A stretch of 28,790 nucleotides of DNA from Burkholderiales bacterium (GTDB lineage Bacteria; Pseudomonadota; Gammaproteobacteria; Burkholderiales; Burkholderiaceae), in the NCBI GenBank assembly GCA_947372535.1, contig CANBUA010000020.1, positions 1 through 28,790 of the forward strand. The letters are read 5' to 3'. Shown here one piece after another: positions 9,442 through 19,341 of the stretch. Made by a program: the position numbers and the translations under genes. The notes beneath the pieces are model-generated. The model was not told where the DNA came from and did no database searches. It worked only from the letters and a program-made list of their open reading frames with translations. Each line of letters starts with the position of its first letter. Position 1 is the stretch's first letter.

Positions 9442-9816
9442 TCACCGTGAACGGCCTTCGAACTTGATCAGCAAGAAGACCGGCGAGACCAGTTCGACTT
9501 CCTTGTCATAGGCAAAACGCACCACGACTTTGTCATCTTCTTTGGTGATCTCCAGGTCCTTGGCAGAAATGGACTCGACGCCATATTGGGTCACCTTGAA
9601 CCTGTCGAAGCTGGCGCGGATCTCAGGCACGGAAGAGCCGCCGCTGCTGGCCATCTGGTTCACGATGCCCTGGATGGTGCGGTATTCGTTGAACACTGGC
9701 ACCAGCTTGGCCATCAAGATGGCAAACGAGCCCACGATCACGGCCCAGAACAGCAGCCCCAACAGAGAGACGCCTTTTTGCGAGGCTGGCCGACCAGCAC
9801 GATTGACGCGATTCAT
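9442..9816 (-). CDS. DUF4845 single-pass membrane protein
   Basis: This 124-aa protein has a short basic N-terminus, one hydrophobic segment (about residues 18-38, LLGLLFWAVIVGSFAILMA) and a soluble domain of about 85 residues. It fits the DUF4845 family, which is found in beta- and gammaproteobacteria between lepB and rnc. The N-terminal segment just after a Gly resembles a type IV pilin-like or simple signal anchor, so the C-terminal part is probably periplasmic. The molecular function of the family is unknown to me. It lies 12 nt after lepB and 31 nt before rnc, so it is co-transcribed with both. Confidence 0.88.
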   Translation of the reverse strand: MNRVNRAGRPASQKGVSLLGLLFWAVIVGSFAILMAKLVPVFNEYRTIQGIVNQMASSGGSSVPEIRASFDRFKVTQYGVESISAKDLEITKEDDKVVVRFAYDKEVELVSPVFLLIKFEGRSR

Positions 9817-9828
9817 TTTGACTCCCGA

Positions 9829-10799
9829 TCAGTGGAAGAAACCAACGCGCTTGATGTTGCCGAAATTCATCCAGACCATGAAGGCCTTGCCCACGATGTT
9901 CTCGTCAGGCACGAAACCCCAGTAGCGCGAATCCTGAGAGTTGTCGCGGTTGTCACCCATGGCAAAGAAGTGGCCTGCGGGCACCTTGCACACGACGCCT
10001 TCGCCACTGTAGCGGCACTGGTCGCGGAACTTGAACTGCTCGATGGCGGGCTCAGGGATGTAGGGCGGACGCTCTTTGTCGATCAGCAGCCGGTGGGCGA
10101 CCGGACCCAGCTTTTCCGAATACTGCTCGGCATAGCGCATGCTGTCTTCGTCGTAGAACTCTTTCAAGGGCGTCATCTCGACCGGTTTGCCGTTGATGGT
10201 CAGGCGCTTGTTGATGTAGGCCACCTCATCGCCGGGCACGCCCACCACGCGCTTGATGTAGTCGATGCTGGGGTTCACGGGATAGCGGAACACCACGACA
10301 TCACCACGCTCGGGCGAATGATTGGGGATGAGCTTGGCATTGGCCACAGGCAGGCGGATGCCGTAGTGAAATTTGTTGACCAGGATCAGGTCGCCCACCA
10401 GCAGTGTCGGGATCATCGAGCCTGAAGGAATCTTGAAGGGCTCGAACAAGAAGGAGCGCATGAAGAACACCGCGCAGATCACCGGGAACAGACCGGCTGT
10501 CCAATCCAGCCACCAGGGCTGTGCCAGCAGCTTGGCCTTGGCCGACTCGACATTGCCATCAACCTGGGCAATGCCTTGCGAGGCCAATTGGGCACGGCGC
10601 GCGTGGTCCTGTTGGGTCAGCGTGGCTGCGGCAGCCTCGCGTTCGGGCTTGAACTTGTAGCGCTCGGCCAGCCAGTAGACAAACGTCACCACGGTCAGCA
10701 CCAGCAGCAGCAAGGCGAAGTTGCCTTGCCACTGGCCCATGTACCAGCCACCCAGGTACGCGATCAGGGCCGCGTACAACACACCAGTGATCAAACTCA

Positions 10800-10803
<4 letters not shown>
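9829..10803 (-). CDS. lepB: Signal peptidase I
   Basis: LepB cleaves signal peptides from proteins exported by Sec and Tat. The 324-aa protein matches E. coli LepB in length (324). It has an N-terminal membrane segment (about 5-22), a second one (28-45), a cytoplasmic loop, and a third hydrophobic stretch (about 103-120) before the periplasmic catalytic domain. The nucleophile is S129 in IPSGSM and the general-base Lys is K184 in [14 protein letters not shown]. The third signature [14 protein letters not shown] is near the C-terminus. The ATG overlaps the lepA stop by 4 nt, giving lepA-lepB translational coupling as in E. coli. Confidence 0.98.
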
Positions 10804-12608
<1,805 letters not shown>

Positions 12609-12643
12609 AAAAAAAAGGCACGTCCAAAGGTTTGACGCGCCTT
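12609..12643 (-). terminator. Terminator-like hairpin directly abutting the lepA start codon
   Basis: On the minus strand AAGGCGCGTC (12643-12634) pairs with GACGTGCCTT (12624-12615) in a 10-bp stem with a single G-U wobble and a 9-nt loop. Eight T residues (12616-12609) follow, the first two shared with the stem, and the next base is the A of the lepA ATG. In form it is a complete intrinsic terminator. mucD already has its own terminator 300 nt upstream, so this one would act on transcripts heading into lepA. It could be an attenuator. It also occupies the space where a Shine-Dalgarno sequence would be. Confidence 0.7.
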
Positions 12644-12674
12644 CCAACAAAAACGTATGGCAACTGCTTGTTGG
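12644..12674 (-). promoter_or_regulatory. Upstream hairpin in the lepA leader
   Basis: CCAACAA (12674-12668) and TTGTTGG (12650-12644) on the minus strand are perfect 7-bp complements separated by 17 nt. The stem ends at the base immediately before the terminator-like stem. If transcription starts near 12674, as the -10 box suggests, the whole leader of about 66 nt consists of this hairpin plus the terminator-like one. Confidence 0.5.
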
Positions 12675-12680
12675 GCCCCC

Positions 12681-12707
12681 ATTGTAGCGAAAAGCTTCCA
12701 AAAGCAA
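12681..12707 (-). promoter_or_regulatory. Predicted sigma-70 promoter of lepA
   Basis: On the minus strand TACAAT (12686-12681) is one base from the consensus -10 TATAAT. TTGCTT (12707-12702) is a -35 candidate with a short 15-bp spacer. The predicted start of transcription is near 12674, about 66 nt before the lepA ATG. Confidence 0.5.
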
Positions 12708-12756
12708 GTCACTCAAGCGGGCGGGCGGTGACCCCCGAAGGGCCGTCAAAGATACG

Positions 12757-12791
12757 TTATCAACAGCTTATCAACAGGACCCTGTGGGTAA
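12757..12791. repeat. Cluster of DnaA-box-like 9-mers upstream of lepA
   Basis: TTATCAACA occurs at 12757-12765 and again at 12768-12776 in direct repeat, 11 bp apart, as part of an 11-mer (G/C)TTATCAACAG. TGTGGGTAA, the complement of TTACCCACA, lies at 12783-12791 in the opposite orientation. Each is one mismatch from the DnaA box TTATCCACA. A third copy of the 11-mer is at 12872-12882. The repeats lie 50-85 bp upstream of the lepA -35 element. DnaA binding is inference only. Confidence 0.4.
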
Positions 12792-12819
12792 TTTTGGCTG
12801 AGATGCACGTTGGGGAGCG

Positions 12820-12825
12820 ATTGTA
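12820..12825 (-). promoter_or_regulatory. Possible second, distal lepA promoter (-10 only)
   Basis: TACAAT on the minus strand in the context GTTACAATCGC looks like a good -10 box. I find no TTGACA-like -35 at 16-18 bp, so this is weak. If real, its transcript would include the DnaA-box-like repeats. Confidence 0.25.
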
Positions 12826-12872
12826 ACGACACTCGGAGCTGATTCTTGATCGGCCCAGCCAACAAAGCCCAG

Positions 12873-12881
12873 TTATCAACA
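12873..12881 (+). repeat. Third TTATCAACA copy
   Basis: The flanking bases match the first copy (GTTATCAACAG at 12872-12882). It lies about 115 bp from the first copy, inside the 399-bp gap between mucD and lepA. Confidence 0.35.
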
Positions 12882-12943
12882 GTTCGGCCAGCCCAAAACG
12901 CCCCTCAAACCCACCCCCTAGAACCCGTGGTATTTCGTCCAAC

Positions 12944-12975
12944 AAAAAGCCAGGATGCCCCAATGGACACCCTGG
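12944..12975 (-). terminator. Intrinsic terminator of mucD
   Basis: On the minus strand an 11-bp stem with two G-U pairs (CCAGGGTGTCC with GGGCATCCTGG, loop about 4 nt) is followed by CTTTTTG. It begins about 32 nt after the mucD stop codon. It implies that the rpoE-rseA-mucD transcript ends here and that lepA needs its own promoter. Confidence 0.75.
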
Positions 12976-13007
12976 CCTGGATCTCGGCGTGGGCCGCCGG
13001 CCCATTT

Positions 13008-14591
13008 TCAGTTGTTGGGGCGGATCACGGCGTATTGCGCCCAATCGCCACGGCGCACCAGCACGCTCACAGGCTTCTTGCGGTCGACCTTGGCCAGGAC
13101 AGCTTCGAACTGCTTGACATCGGCGATCTGCACATTGGCCACAGACAAAATCACATCGCCTTCCTTCAAGCCTGCTCGCTCAGAGGGGCCATCCACGTCC
13201 TGCACGAGCACACCCGCGTTGATTTTGAGCTCGCGCTTCTTCTCAGTGCTCAGGTCAGACAGGCTCAAACCCAAGACGGAGGCCGCCAGCTTGGCTTCAG
13301 CTTTTGGGCTGGGCGCCACGGCCGGCGAGGCAGGCTTGTCGGCCTCCAGTTGCACCACGCCCACCTGCAGGTCCTTGTAGCTGCCACGGCGGAACACCTG
13401 GAGCACCGAACGGTTGCCAGGCTTGGTGTTGCCCACCAGACGTGGCAGATCACCTGCCCGATCAACCACCTGACCATCGAACTTGGTGATGATGTCGCCG
13501 GCTTCAACGCCAGCCTTGTCGGCCGGGCCCCCGGGCTCGACCATGCGCACAACGGCCCCTGCCGGCTTGCCCAGACCGAGCGATTCAGCCACCTCCTTGG
13601 TCACCGGCTCGATCTGCACGCCGATGCGACCACGGATCACCCGGCCACCTGAGCGCAACTGATCAGCCACCTTCATGGCGTCATCGATGGGGATGGAGAA
13701 GGAGATGCCGATGAAGCCGCCCGAGCGACTGAGGATCTGGGAGTTGATGCCCACGACCTCACCGCGCATGTTGATCAGCGGGCCGCCGGAGTTGCCGGGG
13801 TTGACGGCCACGTCGGTCTGGATGAAGCGTATTTCCTCGCCCGTGTCACGTGCCTTGGCGCTGACGATGCCGGCGGTCACGGTGTTCTCCAGGCCGAAGG
13901 GCGAGCCAATCGCCATGACCCACTCGCCCACCTTGAGCTTGCTGACCTCGCCAATGCGCACGGCCGGCAGGTTGTTCGCATCGATCTTGACCACGGCCAC
14001 ATCGGTGCGCTTGTCTACACCCACCACCTTGGCCTTGAACTCGCGCTTGTCGGTCAAGGTCACGTAGACTTCATCGGCGCCTTCGACCACGTGGGCGTTG
14101 GTCATCACGAAGCCATCGTTGGTGACGATGAAGCCCGAGCCCACACCACGGGTGCGTTCTTCACTGGGCGCTTGGGGCTGTTGCTTGCCGCTTTTGGGTG
14201 TGCTCTTGCGAGGGGTCTGCATGCCGGGCGGAGGACCGCCGAAGAACTTGCGGAAGAACTCCTGCATTTGCTCGTCCATCTCGCCGCCCTCGCCCGCTTC
14301 GGCCTCGGCCTGGATGCGTTGGGTGGTGCGGATGTTCACGACGGACGGGCCCACGTGCTCGGCCAGCTCCGTGAAATCAGGCAAGCCGCGCACCATCAAG
14401 GGTGGCGGCGTCTGGGACGATTGCGCCAGTGCCTGCAGTGGCGGCTGGGCAGCCGGTTGCTGGGCATTCGAAGAATGGGGGATCAGGCTGGAGTTGAGCA
14501 CCAGCGCCACAGTGCTGACGACCGTGCCCACCAACAAGGTGCGGCGAATCACGCCAGGTTTTAAAATGGCAGAAGGGACCGACAAGGACAT
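13008..14591 (-). CDS. mucD: Periplasmic serine protease/chaperone MucD (DegP/DegQ family)
   Basis: This HtrA-family protease degrades misfolded envelope proteins. Its placement in a sigma-E operon before lepA matches MucD of pseudomonads and relatives. The protein is 527 aa. A signal sequence (basic residues then hydrophobic about 18-36, probable cleavage near SNAQQ at 41-45) sends it to the periplasm. The catalytic triad is H167 (NAHVVE), D197 (KRTDVAVVKI) and S268 (GNSGGPLIN). A Gln/Pro-rich LA-loop-like insert lies at about 92-148. Two PDZ domains follow (about 300-395 and 440-520). The ATG has a GAGG Shine-Dalgarno sequence 9 nt upstream and a sigma-E-like promoter about 30-65 nt upstream. 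No rseB lies between rseA and this gene. Confidence 0.95.
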   Translation of the reverse strand: MSLSVPSAILKPGVIRRTLLVGTVVSTVALVLNSSLIPHSSNAQQPAAQPPLQALAQSSQTPPPLMVRGLPDFTELAEHVGPSVVNIRTTQRIQAEAEAGEGGEMDEQMQEFFRKFFGGPPPGMQTPRKSTPKSGKQQPQAPSEERTRGVGSGFIVTNDGFVMTNAHVVEGADEVYVTLTDKREFKAKVVGVDKRTDVAVVKIDANNLPAVRIGEVSKLKVGEWVMAIGSPFGLENTVTAGIVSAKARDTGEEIRFIQTDVAVNPGNSGGPLINMRGEVVGINSQILSRSGGFIGISFSIPIDDAMKVADQLRSGGRVIRGRIGVQIEPVTKEVAESLGLGKPAGAVVRMVEPGGPADKAGVEAGDIITKFDGQVVDRAGDLPRLVGNTKPGNRSVLQVFRRGSYKDLQVGVVQLEADKPASPAVAPSPKAEAKLAASVLGLSLSDLSTEKKRELKINAGVLVQDVDGPSERAGLKEGDVILSVANVQIADVKQFEAVLAKVDRKKPVSVLVRRGDWAQYAVIRPNN

Positions 14592-14627
14592 GGAGTGAAC
14601 CTCAAGCGTTGGAATGAATGCTCAACG

Positions 14628-14655
14628 TTTGATCCAGTCGGTAGGCTGACAGTTC
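14628..14655 (-). promoter_or_regulatory. Predicted sigma-E promoter of mucD
   Basis: On the minus strand GAACTG (14655-14650) and TCAAA (14632-14628) are separated by exactly 17 bp. This is close to the sigma-E/AlgU consensus GAACTT-N16/17-TCTGA or TCAAA. The start of transcription would be about 30 nt before the mucD ATG. The gene codes for a classical sigma-E target, which supports the call. Confidence 0.55.
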
Positions 14656-14700
14656 ACCGCCCGAACTGGGCCAATGCGTTAACGCAGGTAAAGAGAATGA

Positions 14701-15522
14701 TCAGGGGCGCGAGGCATCGAAGGACACGGTTCTGATCATGTCTGACGACGGGGTGGACGATGACACCAGCGAACGGCTCTCAGGCTGTTGTGAGCGTTGG
14801 GCGGCCAACAGTTGATCCAGCTGGTCATCACGGACAAAGATCAGGTAGCCGGTGTGCCCATCGGCTTCGACCCGACCGTTTTGCGTGAACGTTGGGCGAG
14901 CCGAAGCCACACGTTGTCCGACGGTGACCCCATCGGCTGACAAGCCAGAACGCAGGATGCTGCTCACGCCAGGCGGCAAGGGCGCATCGGGCACGGACCA
15001 GGAAGCCTGCGTCAAAGCATTGACACCTTGGCCTTGTACATTGCTGCTTTGCGCCAGCGCAGCCACCGAACCAGGCGTCGACGCACCAGGCATCACCCCG
15101 CCCTGGTTGATCACATTGATCACGCCACCGACCACCAGGACAAAACCTGCCGCCACCGACAAAGGACCAGCCCAGCGGCGTTGACGAGCCACCTGCCCGT
15201 CCAGGGCCCCTGGCAGCGGTTCGGTGTGGCGCGTTGGCGTCTTGGTCGCCAAAGGCGCAGGCGCGAGCACCACAGGCTCTTGCGCCAAGCGATCACGCAG
15301 GCCGGCCAGGAAATTTGCATCGCTGGAGTGGGTTGCCGCCAGCCCATCGGACCGCATGGCATCACCAATCAGGTGGTAGGTCTGCCAACGGCCACGCGCA
15401 TCGTCGCTCTCACGCCAAGCCTGGCACGCACGCGCGACATCGCGCTCTGTGGACTCACCGTCGGCCAGCGCGGACAACGCTTCAAAGGACGCTGCTTTGT
15501 CTTCCATGTGATCGCTGCTCAT
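14701..15522 (-). CDS. rseA: Anti-sigma-E factor RseA
   Basis: RseA is an inner-membrane anti-sigma factor that holds RpoE inactive until periplasmic DegS and then RseP cleave it. The 273-aa protein has an N-terminal RseA domain of about 80 residues (FEALSALADGES at 13-24, then TYHLIGDAMRSDGLA at 48-62). A Pro-rich linker follows, then one transmembrane segment (about 118-138, GPLSVAAGFVLVVGGVI) and a periplasmic tail of about 135 residues. E. coli RseA is 216 aa; the extra length is mostly periplasmic. The ATG at 15522 has a good Shine-Dalgarno sequence (GAGGTGA). rpoE is 99 nt upstream and mucD 109 nt downstream. Confidence 0.9.
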   Translation of the reverse strand: MSSDHMEDKAASFEALSALADGESTERDVARACQAWRESDDARGRWQTYHLIGDAMRSDGLAATHSSDANFLAGLRDRLAQEPVVLAPAPLATKTPTRHTEPLPGALDGQVARQRRWAGPLSVAAGFVLVVGGVINVINQGGVMPGASTPGSVAALAQSSNVQGQGVNALTQASWSVPDAPLPPGVSSILRSGLSADGVTVGQRVASARPTFTQNGRVEADGHTGYLIFVRDDQLDQLLAAQRSQQPESRSLVSSSTPSSDMIRTVSFDASRP

Positions 15523-15575
15523 GACTCACCTCGTTTCAGGGGCCGCAAAGGCACCGACAAAAATGTTCTCCCTGT

Positions 15576-15602
15576 CATGACACCGAAACGGCCAAAAAGT
15601 TC
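15576..15602 (-). promoter_or_regulatory. Possible sigma-E promoter between rpoE and rseA
   Basis: On the minus strand a perfect -35 TGAACTT (15603-15597) is followed after 15 bp by GTCATG (15581-15576), compared with the E. coli sigma-E -10 GTCTAA. The -35 is excellent and the -10 only partial. It would transcribe rseA separately from rpoE. Confidence 0.3.
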
Positions 15603-15621
15603 AGCCTACAGTTACAAAAAA

Positions 15622-16308
15622 TCACCAACGATGGCCGTCTCGTGTGTCCAGCAAGGGCTTGAGCCTCAGGGCGATGGCTTCACGAGCCCTGAAAATCCGT
15701 GAACGCACCGTGCCGATGGGGCATTGCATCAGTTCAGCGATGTCCTCGTAGCTCATGCCTTCGATTTCGCGCAGGGTGATCGCCTGACGCAAGTCCTCGG
15801 ACAGTGCTTCGATGGCCTGGTTGACGGTGCGAGCAATTTGCTGGCTGGCCATCAGCGACTCAGGCGTTTCACCGTCGGTCAATTCGTTCTCGGCGCGCGA
15901 AGGGCCGTCGTCCTCATCGCCGCTGCCAGCCATGGACGATTCGGACACCAGGGGATCGCGCTTGAGCTGCATCAGCGATTTCTTGGCGGTGTTGACGGCG
16001 ATGCGGTAAAGCCAAGTGTAGAAAGCGCTGTCGCCGCGGAACTGTGGCAAGGCCTTGTAGGCACGGATGAAGGTTTCCTGGGCGATGTCCTCGACCAGGT
16101 TGGTGTCACGCACCATGCGGGCAATCAGGCGCTCGATGCGACGGCGGTATTTGATGACCAGCATCTCGAACGCGCGCTGGTCGCCGCGTTGTACACGTGC
16201 GACCAAAGGCGCATCCACGTCGACAGCCAGGTGCTCAGGGCGGATGACGCCAGGCACACTGTCCTGAACCGGAAGCGTCTTGGGGGGCGTCTCGGTGGGC
16301 GTGCTCAT
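15622..16308 (-). CDS. rpoE: RNA polymerase sigma factor RpoE (sigma-E, ECF family)
   Basis: This extracytoplasmic-function sigma factor directs the envelope stress response. From ATG 16308 it is 228 aa (E. coli 191), with an N-terminal tail of about 30 residues. Region 2 spans about 43-112 (AFEMLVIKYRRRI, then VEDIAQETFIRAYKALPQFRGDSAFYTWLYRIAVNTAK). An acidic linker (about 122-152) precedes region 4 (163-218, LREIEGMSYEDIAELMQCPIGTVRSRIFRAREAI). A GTG at 16341 would lengthen it by 11 codons. The ATG is preferred because AGGAAAGG lies 7-8 nt upstream and it overlaps the previous stop by 4 nt (ATGA). The adjacent rseA supports the call. Confidence 0.96.
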   Translation of the reverse strand: MSTPTETPPKTLPVQDSVPGVIRPEHLAVDVDAPLVARVQRGDQRAFEMLVIKYRRRIERLIARMVRDTNLVEDIAQETFIRAYKALPQFRGDSAFYTWLYRIAVNTAKKSLMQLKRDPLVSESSMAGSGDEDDGPSRAENELTDGETPESLMASQQIARTVNQAIEALSEDLRQAITLREIEGMSYEDIAELMQCPIGTVRSRIFRAREAIALRLKPLLDTRDGHRW

Positions 16309-16994
16309 GCCGACGCCTTTCCTGGCGCGAATGAAGGACACGCCTCATCCAGCGCCTGCGTGGATGGGAAATCCGACACGGCCGACAGTTCAGCGTGTTT
16401 TTTCAGGCGAAAAGCGTGAGGCGTCGGTGTCAACAAGGGACTGCTTTGAGATGAGAATGAAGGTGATGATGCCACCAATGTGCGGCGCTTGTCGGCCTGC
16501 ACCAGGCGCCAGCGCCAGGGGCCGGTCAACAGCCTGTCCCTCACCCACCAGTGATGTGCGTTGCCTGTGGTGACCCCCTGGGTTTTGACCAGCAAGACCG
16601 GCCCAAGGTCGAAGAGGACAGACAAGGTGACTGGCCCACCCTCATGATCACGCCAGTGCGAGCCAGCCAGCGCGCCCCAGCGGACATCGTCAGGATGACT
16701 CCGCAGCCAGTCTTGCGCCCACCACAGGCGCAAGGACTGCTCACTGCGCGGCTGCCTCAACACCTGAATGGGTGCAATGGCCACCAGCATCAGGACCACA
16801 CCGGCCATGGCCGCGCCTGACCAACCCGCGCGCCCTTGCCAGGCCGCCCAAGCGATGGCTGCCCACCAACTCAGGGCCACCAGCAAAGATAAACCGGCCA
16901 GGGCTCGACTCACTTGCCAGACCGCCATCGGCCAAGGAGGAAGAACGAAGGATTCGCCCTGATCTTCAGGCGCGCTTGAACACCAGGGAGCCAT
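16305..16994 (-). CDS. Two-helix membrane protein of unknown function, coupled to rpoE
   Basis: I do not recognise this protein with confidence. From ATG 16994 it has 229 aa: a short N-terminus, two hydrophobic segments close together (about 26-46 and 58-76, rich in Trp and Ala), and a cytoplasmic-type domain with Trp-rich strands (LRLWWAQDWLRSH, then GPVTLSVLFDLGPVLLVKT) and a Ser-rich C-terminal tail. Two helices followed by a small beta domain resemble the YgfX/CptA family in outline, but this is only a resemblance. The start overlaps the end of fabF by 29 nt; a TTG at 17012 or an ATG at 16928 are alternatives, and none has a clear Shine-Dalgarno sequence. The stop overlaps the rpoE ATG by 4 nt, so its translation probably feeds rpoE. 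Confidence 0.65.
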   Translation of the reverse strand: MAPWCSSAPEDQGESFVLPPWPMAVWQVSRALAGLSLLVALSWWAAIAWAAWQGRAGWSGAAMAGVVLMLVAIAPIQVLRQPRSEQSLRLWWAQDWLRSHPDDVRWGALAGSHWRDHEGGPVTLSVLFDLGPVLLVKTQGVTTGNAHHWWVRDRLLTGPWRWRLVQADKRRTLVASSPSFSSQSSPLLTPTPHAFRLKKHAELSAVSDFPSTQALDEACPSFAPGKASA

Positions 16995-18210
16995 TGGTGC
17001 CGCCAAAGCCAAAATTGTTTTTGACGGCCACGTCGATCTTCATCTCACGCGCGGTGTTGGCGCAGTAATCCAGATCACATTCGGGATCCTGATTGAAGAT
17101 GTTGATCGTGGGCGGTGAGATCTGGTGATGAAGCGCCAGCACCGTGAACACCGACTCGATGCCGCCTGCCCCGCCCAGCAAGTGGCCTGTCATGGACTTG
17201 GTCGAGTTGACCACCAGCTTTTTGGCATGGTCGCCAAAAGCCAGCTTGATGGCATTGGTTTCGTTGGCATCGCCCAGCGGGGTCGAGGTGCCGTGAGCAT
17301 TGAGGTACTGCACTTCATCGGCATTGATGCCGGCATTGCGCAGCGCCGCCTGCATGGAGCGCTTAGGGCCGTCCACGTCGGGTGCCGTCATGTGATAAGC
17401 GTCGCCGCTCATGCCAAAGCCGACCAACTCTGCATAGATGCGCGCACCACGGGCCTTGGCATGCTCGTATTCCTCGAGCACCATGGCGCCAGCACCTTCA
17501 CCCAGGACGAAGCCGTCGCGGTCTTTGTCCCAGGGACGAGAAGCGGTGCGAGGATCGTCATTGCGTGTAGACAAGGCACGGGCAGCCGCGAAGCCGCCGA
17601 TGCCCAATGGCGAGACCGTGGCTTCAGAGCCACCAGCCACCATCACGTCGGCATCGCCATACTCGATCATGCGGGCGGCCAGGCCAATGCTGTGCAAGCC
17701 GGTTGTGCAAGCCGTCACGATGCCCAGGTTGGGGCCTTTGAAGCCGCAATGGATGGAGACATGGCCCGAAATCATGTTGATGATGGAGGCCGGCACGAAA
17801 AAGGGCGAGATGCGGCGCGGGCCCTTGTCGATGTATTCCTGGTGCGTGGCCTCAATCAGGGGCAGGCCGCCGATGCCTGAACCCACCAGACAACCGTAGC
17901 GCTCGGCCTTCTCGGGATCCAAGTCGGCCGCTTCGGGCAAACCTGAGTCCTTGACAGCCTGAATGCTGGCAGCCAGGCCGTAATGGATGAAAGTGTCCAT
18001 GTGGCGGGCTTCCTTGGCGGGGATGTAATCCTCGATGCGGAAACCCTTGACCTCACCGGCGAAACGCGCCGACAGGGCCGATGCGTCGAACCGGGTGATG
18101 GTGTCGATGCCGGACATGCCTGCGGTGATGTTCTTCCAGGACTCGTCCACCGTGTTGCCCACGGGAGTGACAAGGCCCAGACCGGTGACGACGATGCGAC
18201 GACGGGTCAT
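16966..18210 (-). CDS. fabF: 3-oxoacyl-ACP synthase II (FabF)
   Basis: FabF elongates acyl-ACP with malonyl-ACP and is the condensing enzyme linked to temperature control of cis-vaccenate. The 414-aa length matches E. coli FabF (413). The Cys-His-His active site is C168 (TACTTG), H306 ([11 protein letters not shown]) and H343 ([10 protein letters not shown]), with K338 also conserved. It begins [19 protein letters not shown], the normal family start. A strong terminator lies in the 62-bp gap after acpP, so fabF is probably expressed at a lower level than acpP by read-through. Its 3' end overlaps the next gene. Confidence 0.97.
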   Translation of the reverse strand: MTRRRIVVTGLGLVTPVGNTVDESWKNITAGMSGIDTITRFDASALSARFAGEVKGFRIEDYIPAKEARHMDTFIHYGLAASIQAVKDSGLPEAADLDPEKAERYGCLVGSGIGGLPLIEATHQEYIDKGPRRISPFFVPASIINMISGHVSIHCGFKGPNLGIVTACTTGLHSIGLAARMIEYGDADVMVAGGSEATVSPLGIGGFAAARALSTRNDDPRTASRPWDKDRDGFVLGEGAGAMVLEEYEHAKARGARIYAELVGFGMSGDAYHMTAPDVDGPKRSMQAALRNAGINADEVQYLNAHGTSTPLGDANETNAIKLAFGDHAKKLVVNSTKSMTGHLLGGAGGIESVFTVLALHHQISPPTINIFNQDPECDLDYCANTAREMKIDVAVKNNFGFGGTNGSLVFKRA

Positions 18211-18228
18211 GCTCTAAATCGGTACGTT

Positions 18229-18258
18229 AAAGACAAACAAGGCCCCGAAGGGCCTTGC
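18229..18258 (-). terminator. UUCG-loop terminator between acpP and fabF
   Basis: On the minus strand CAAGGCCC-TTCG-GGGCCTTG forms a perfect 8-bp stem closed by a very stable UUCG tetraloop. It is followed by TTTGTCTTT, an interrupted U-tract. It starts about 15 nt after the acpP stop. The broken U-tract suggests partial termination, which would make acpP mRNA more abundant than fabF mRNA. Confidence 0.75.
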
Positions 18259-18272
18259 GCTTAGATTCGGGA

Positions 18273-19337
<1,065 letters not shown>

Positions 19338-19341
<4 letters not shown>

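Larger units (their letters stand above)
12609..13007. other. 399-bp gene-free interval between lepA and mucD
   Basis: This is the longest stretch without a gene in the window. Reading along the minus strand it holds the mucD terminator, a TTATCAACA-type repeat, a possible distal -10, three clustered DnaA-box-like 9-mers, the proximal lepA promoter, and the two leader hairpins. I see no small reading frame in it with convincing coding character. Short runs of frame on either strand have no start with a Shine-Dalgarno sequence and no recognisable protein. Confidence 0.7.

Noticed and set aside
12609..12749. 47-codon upstream extension of lepA
   Set aside because: The LepA family starts [19 protein letters not shown]. 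The extension would translate through the terminator-like hairpin and the -10 box.
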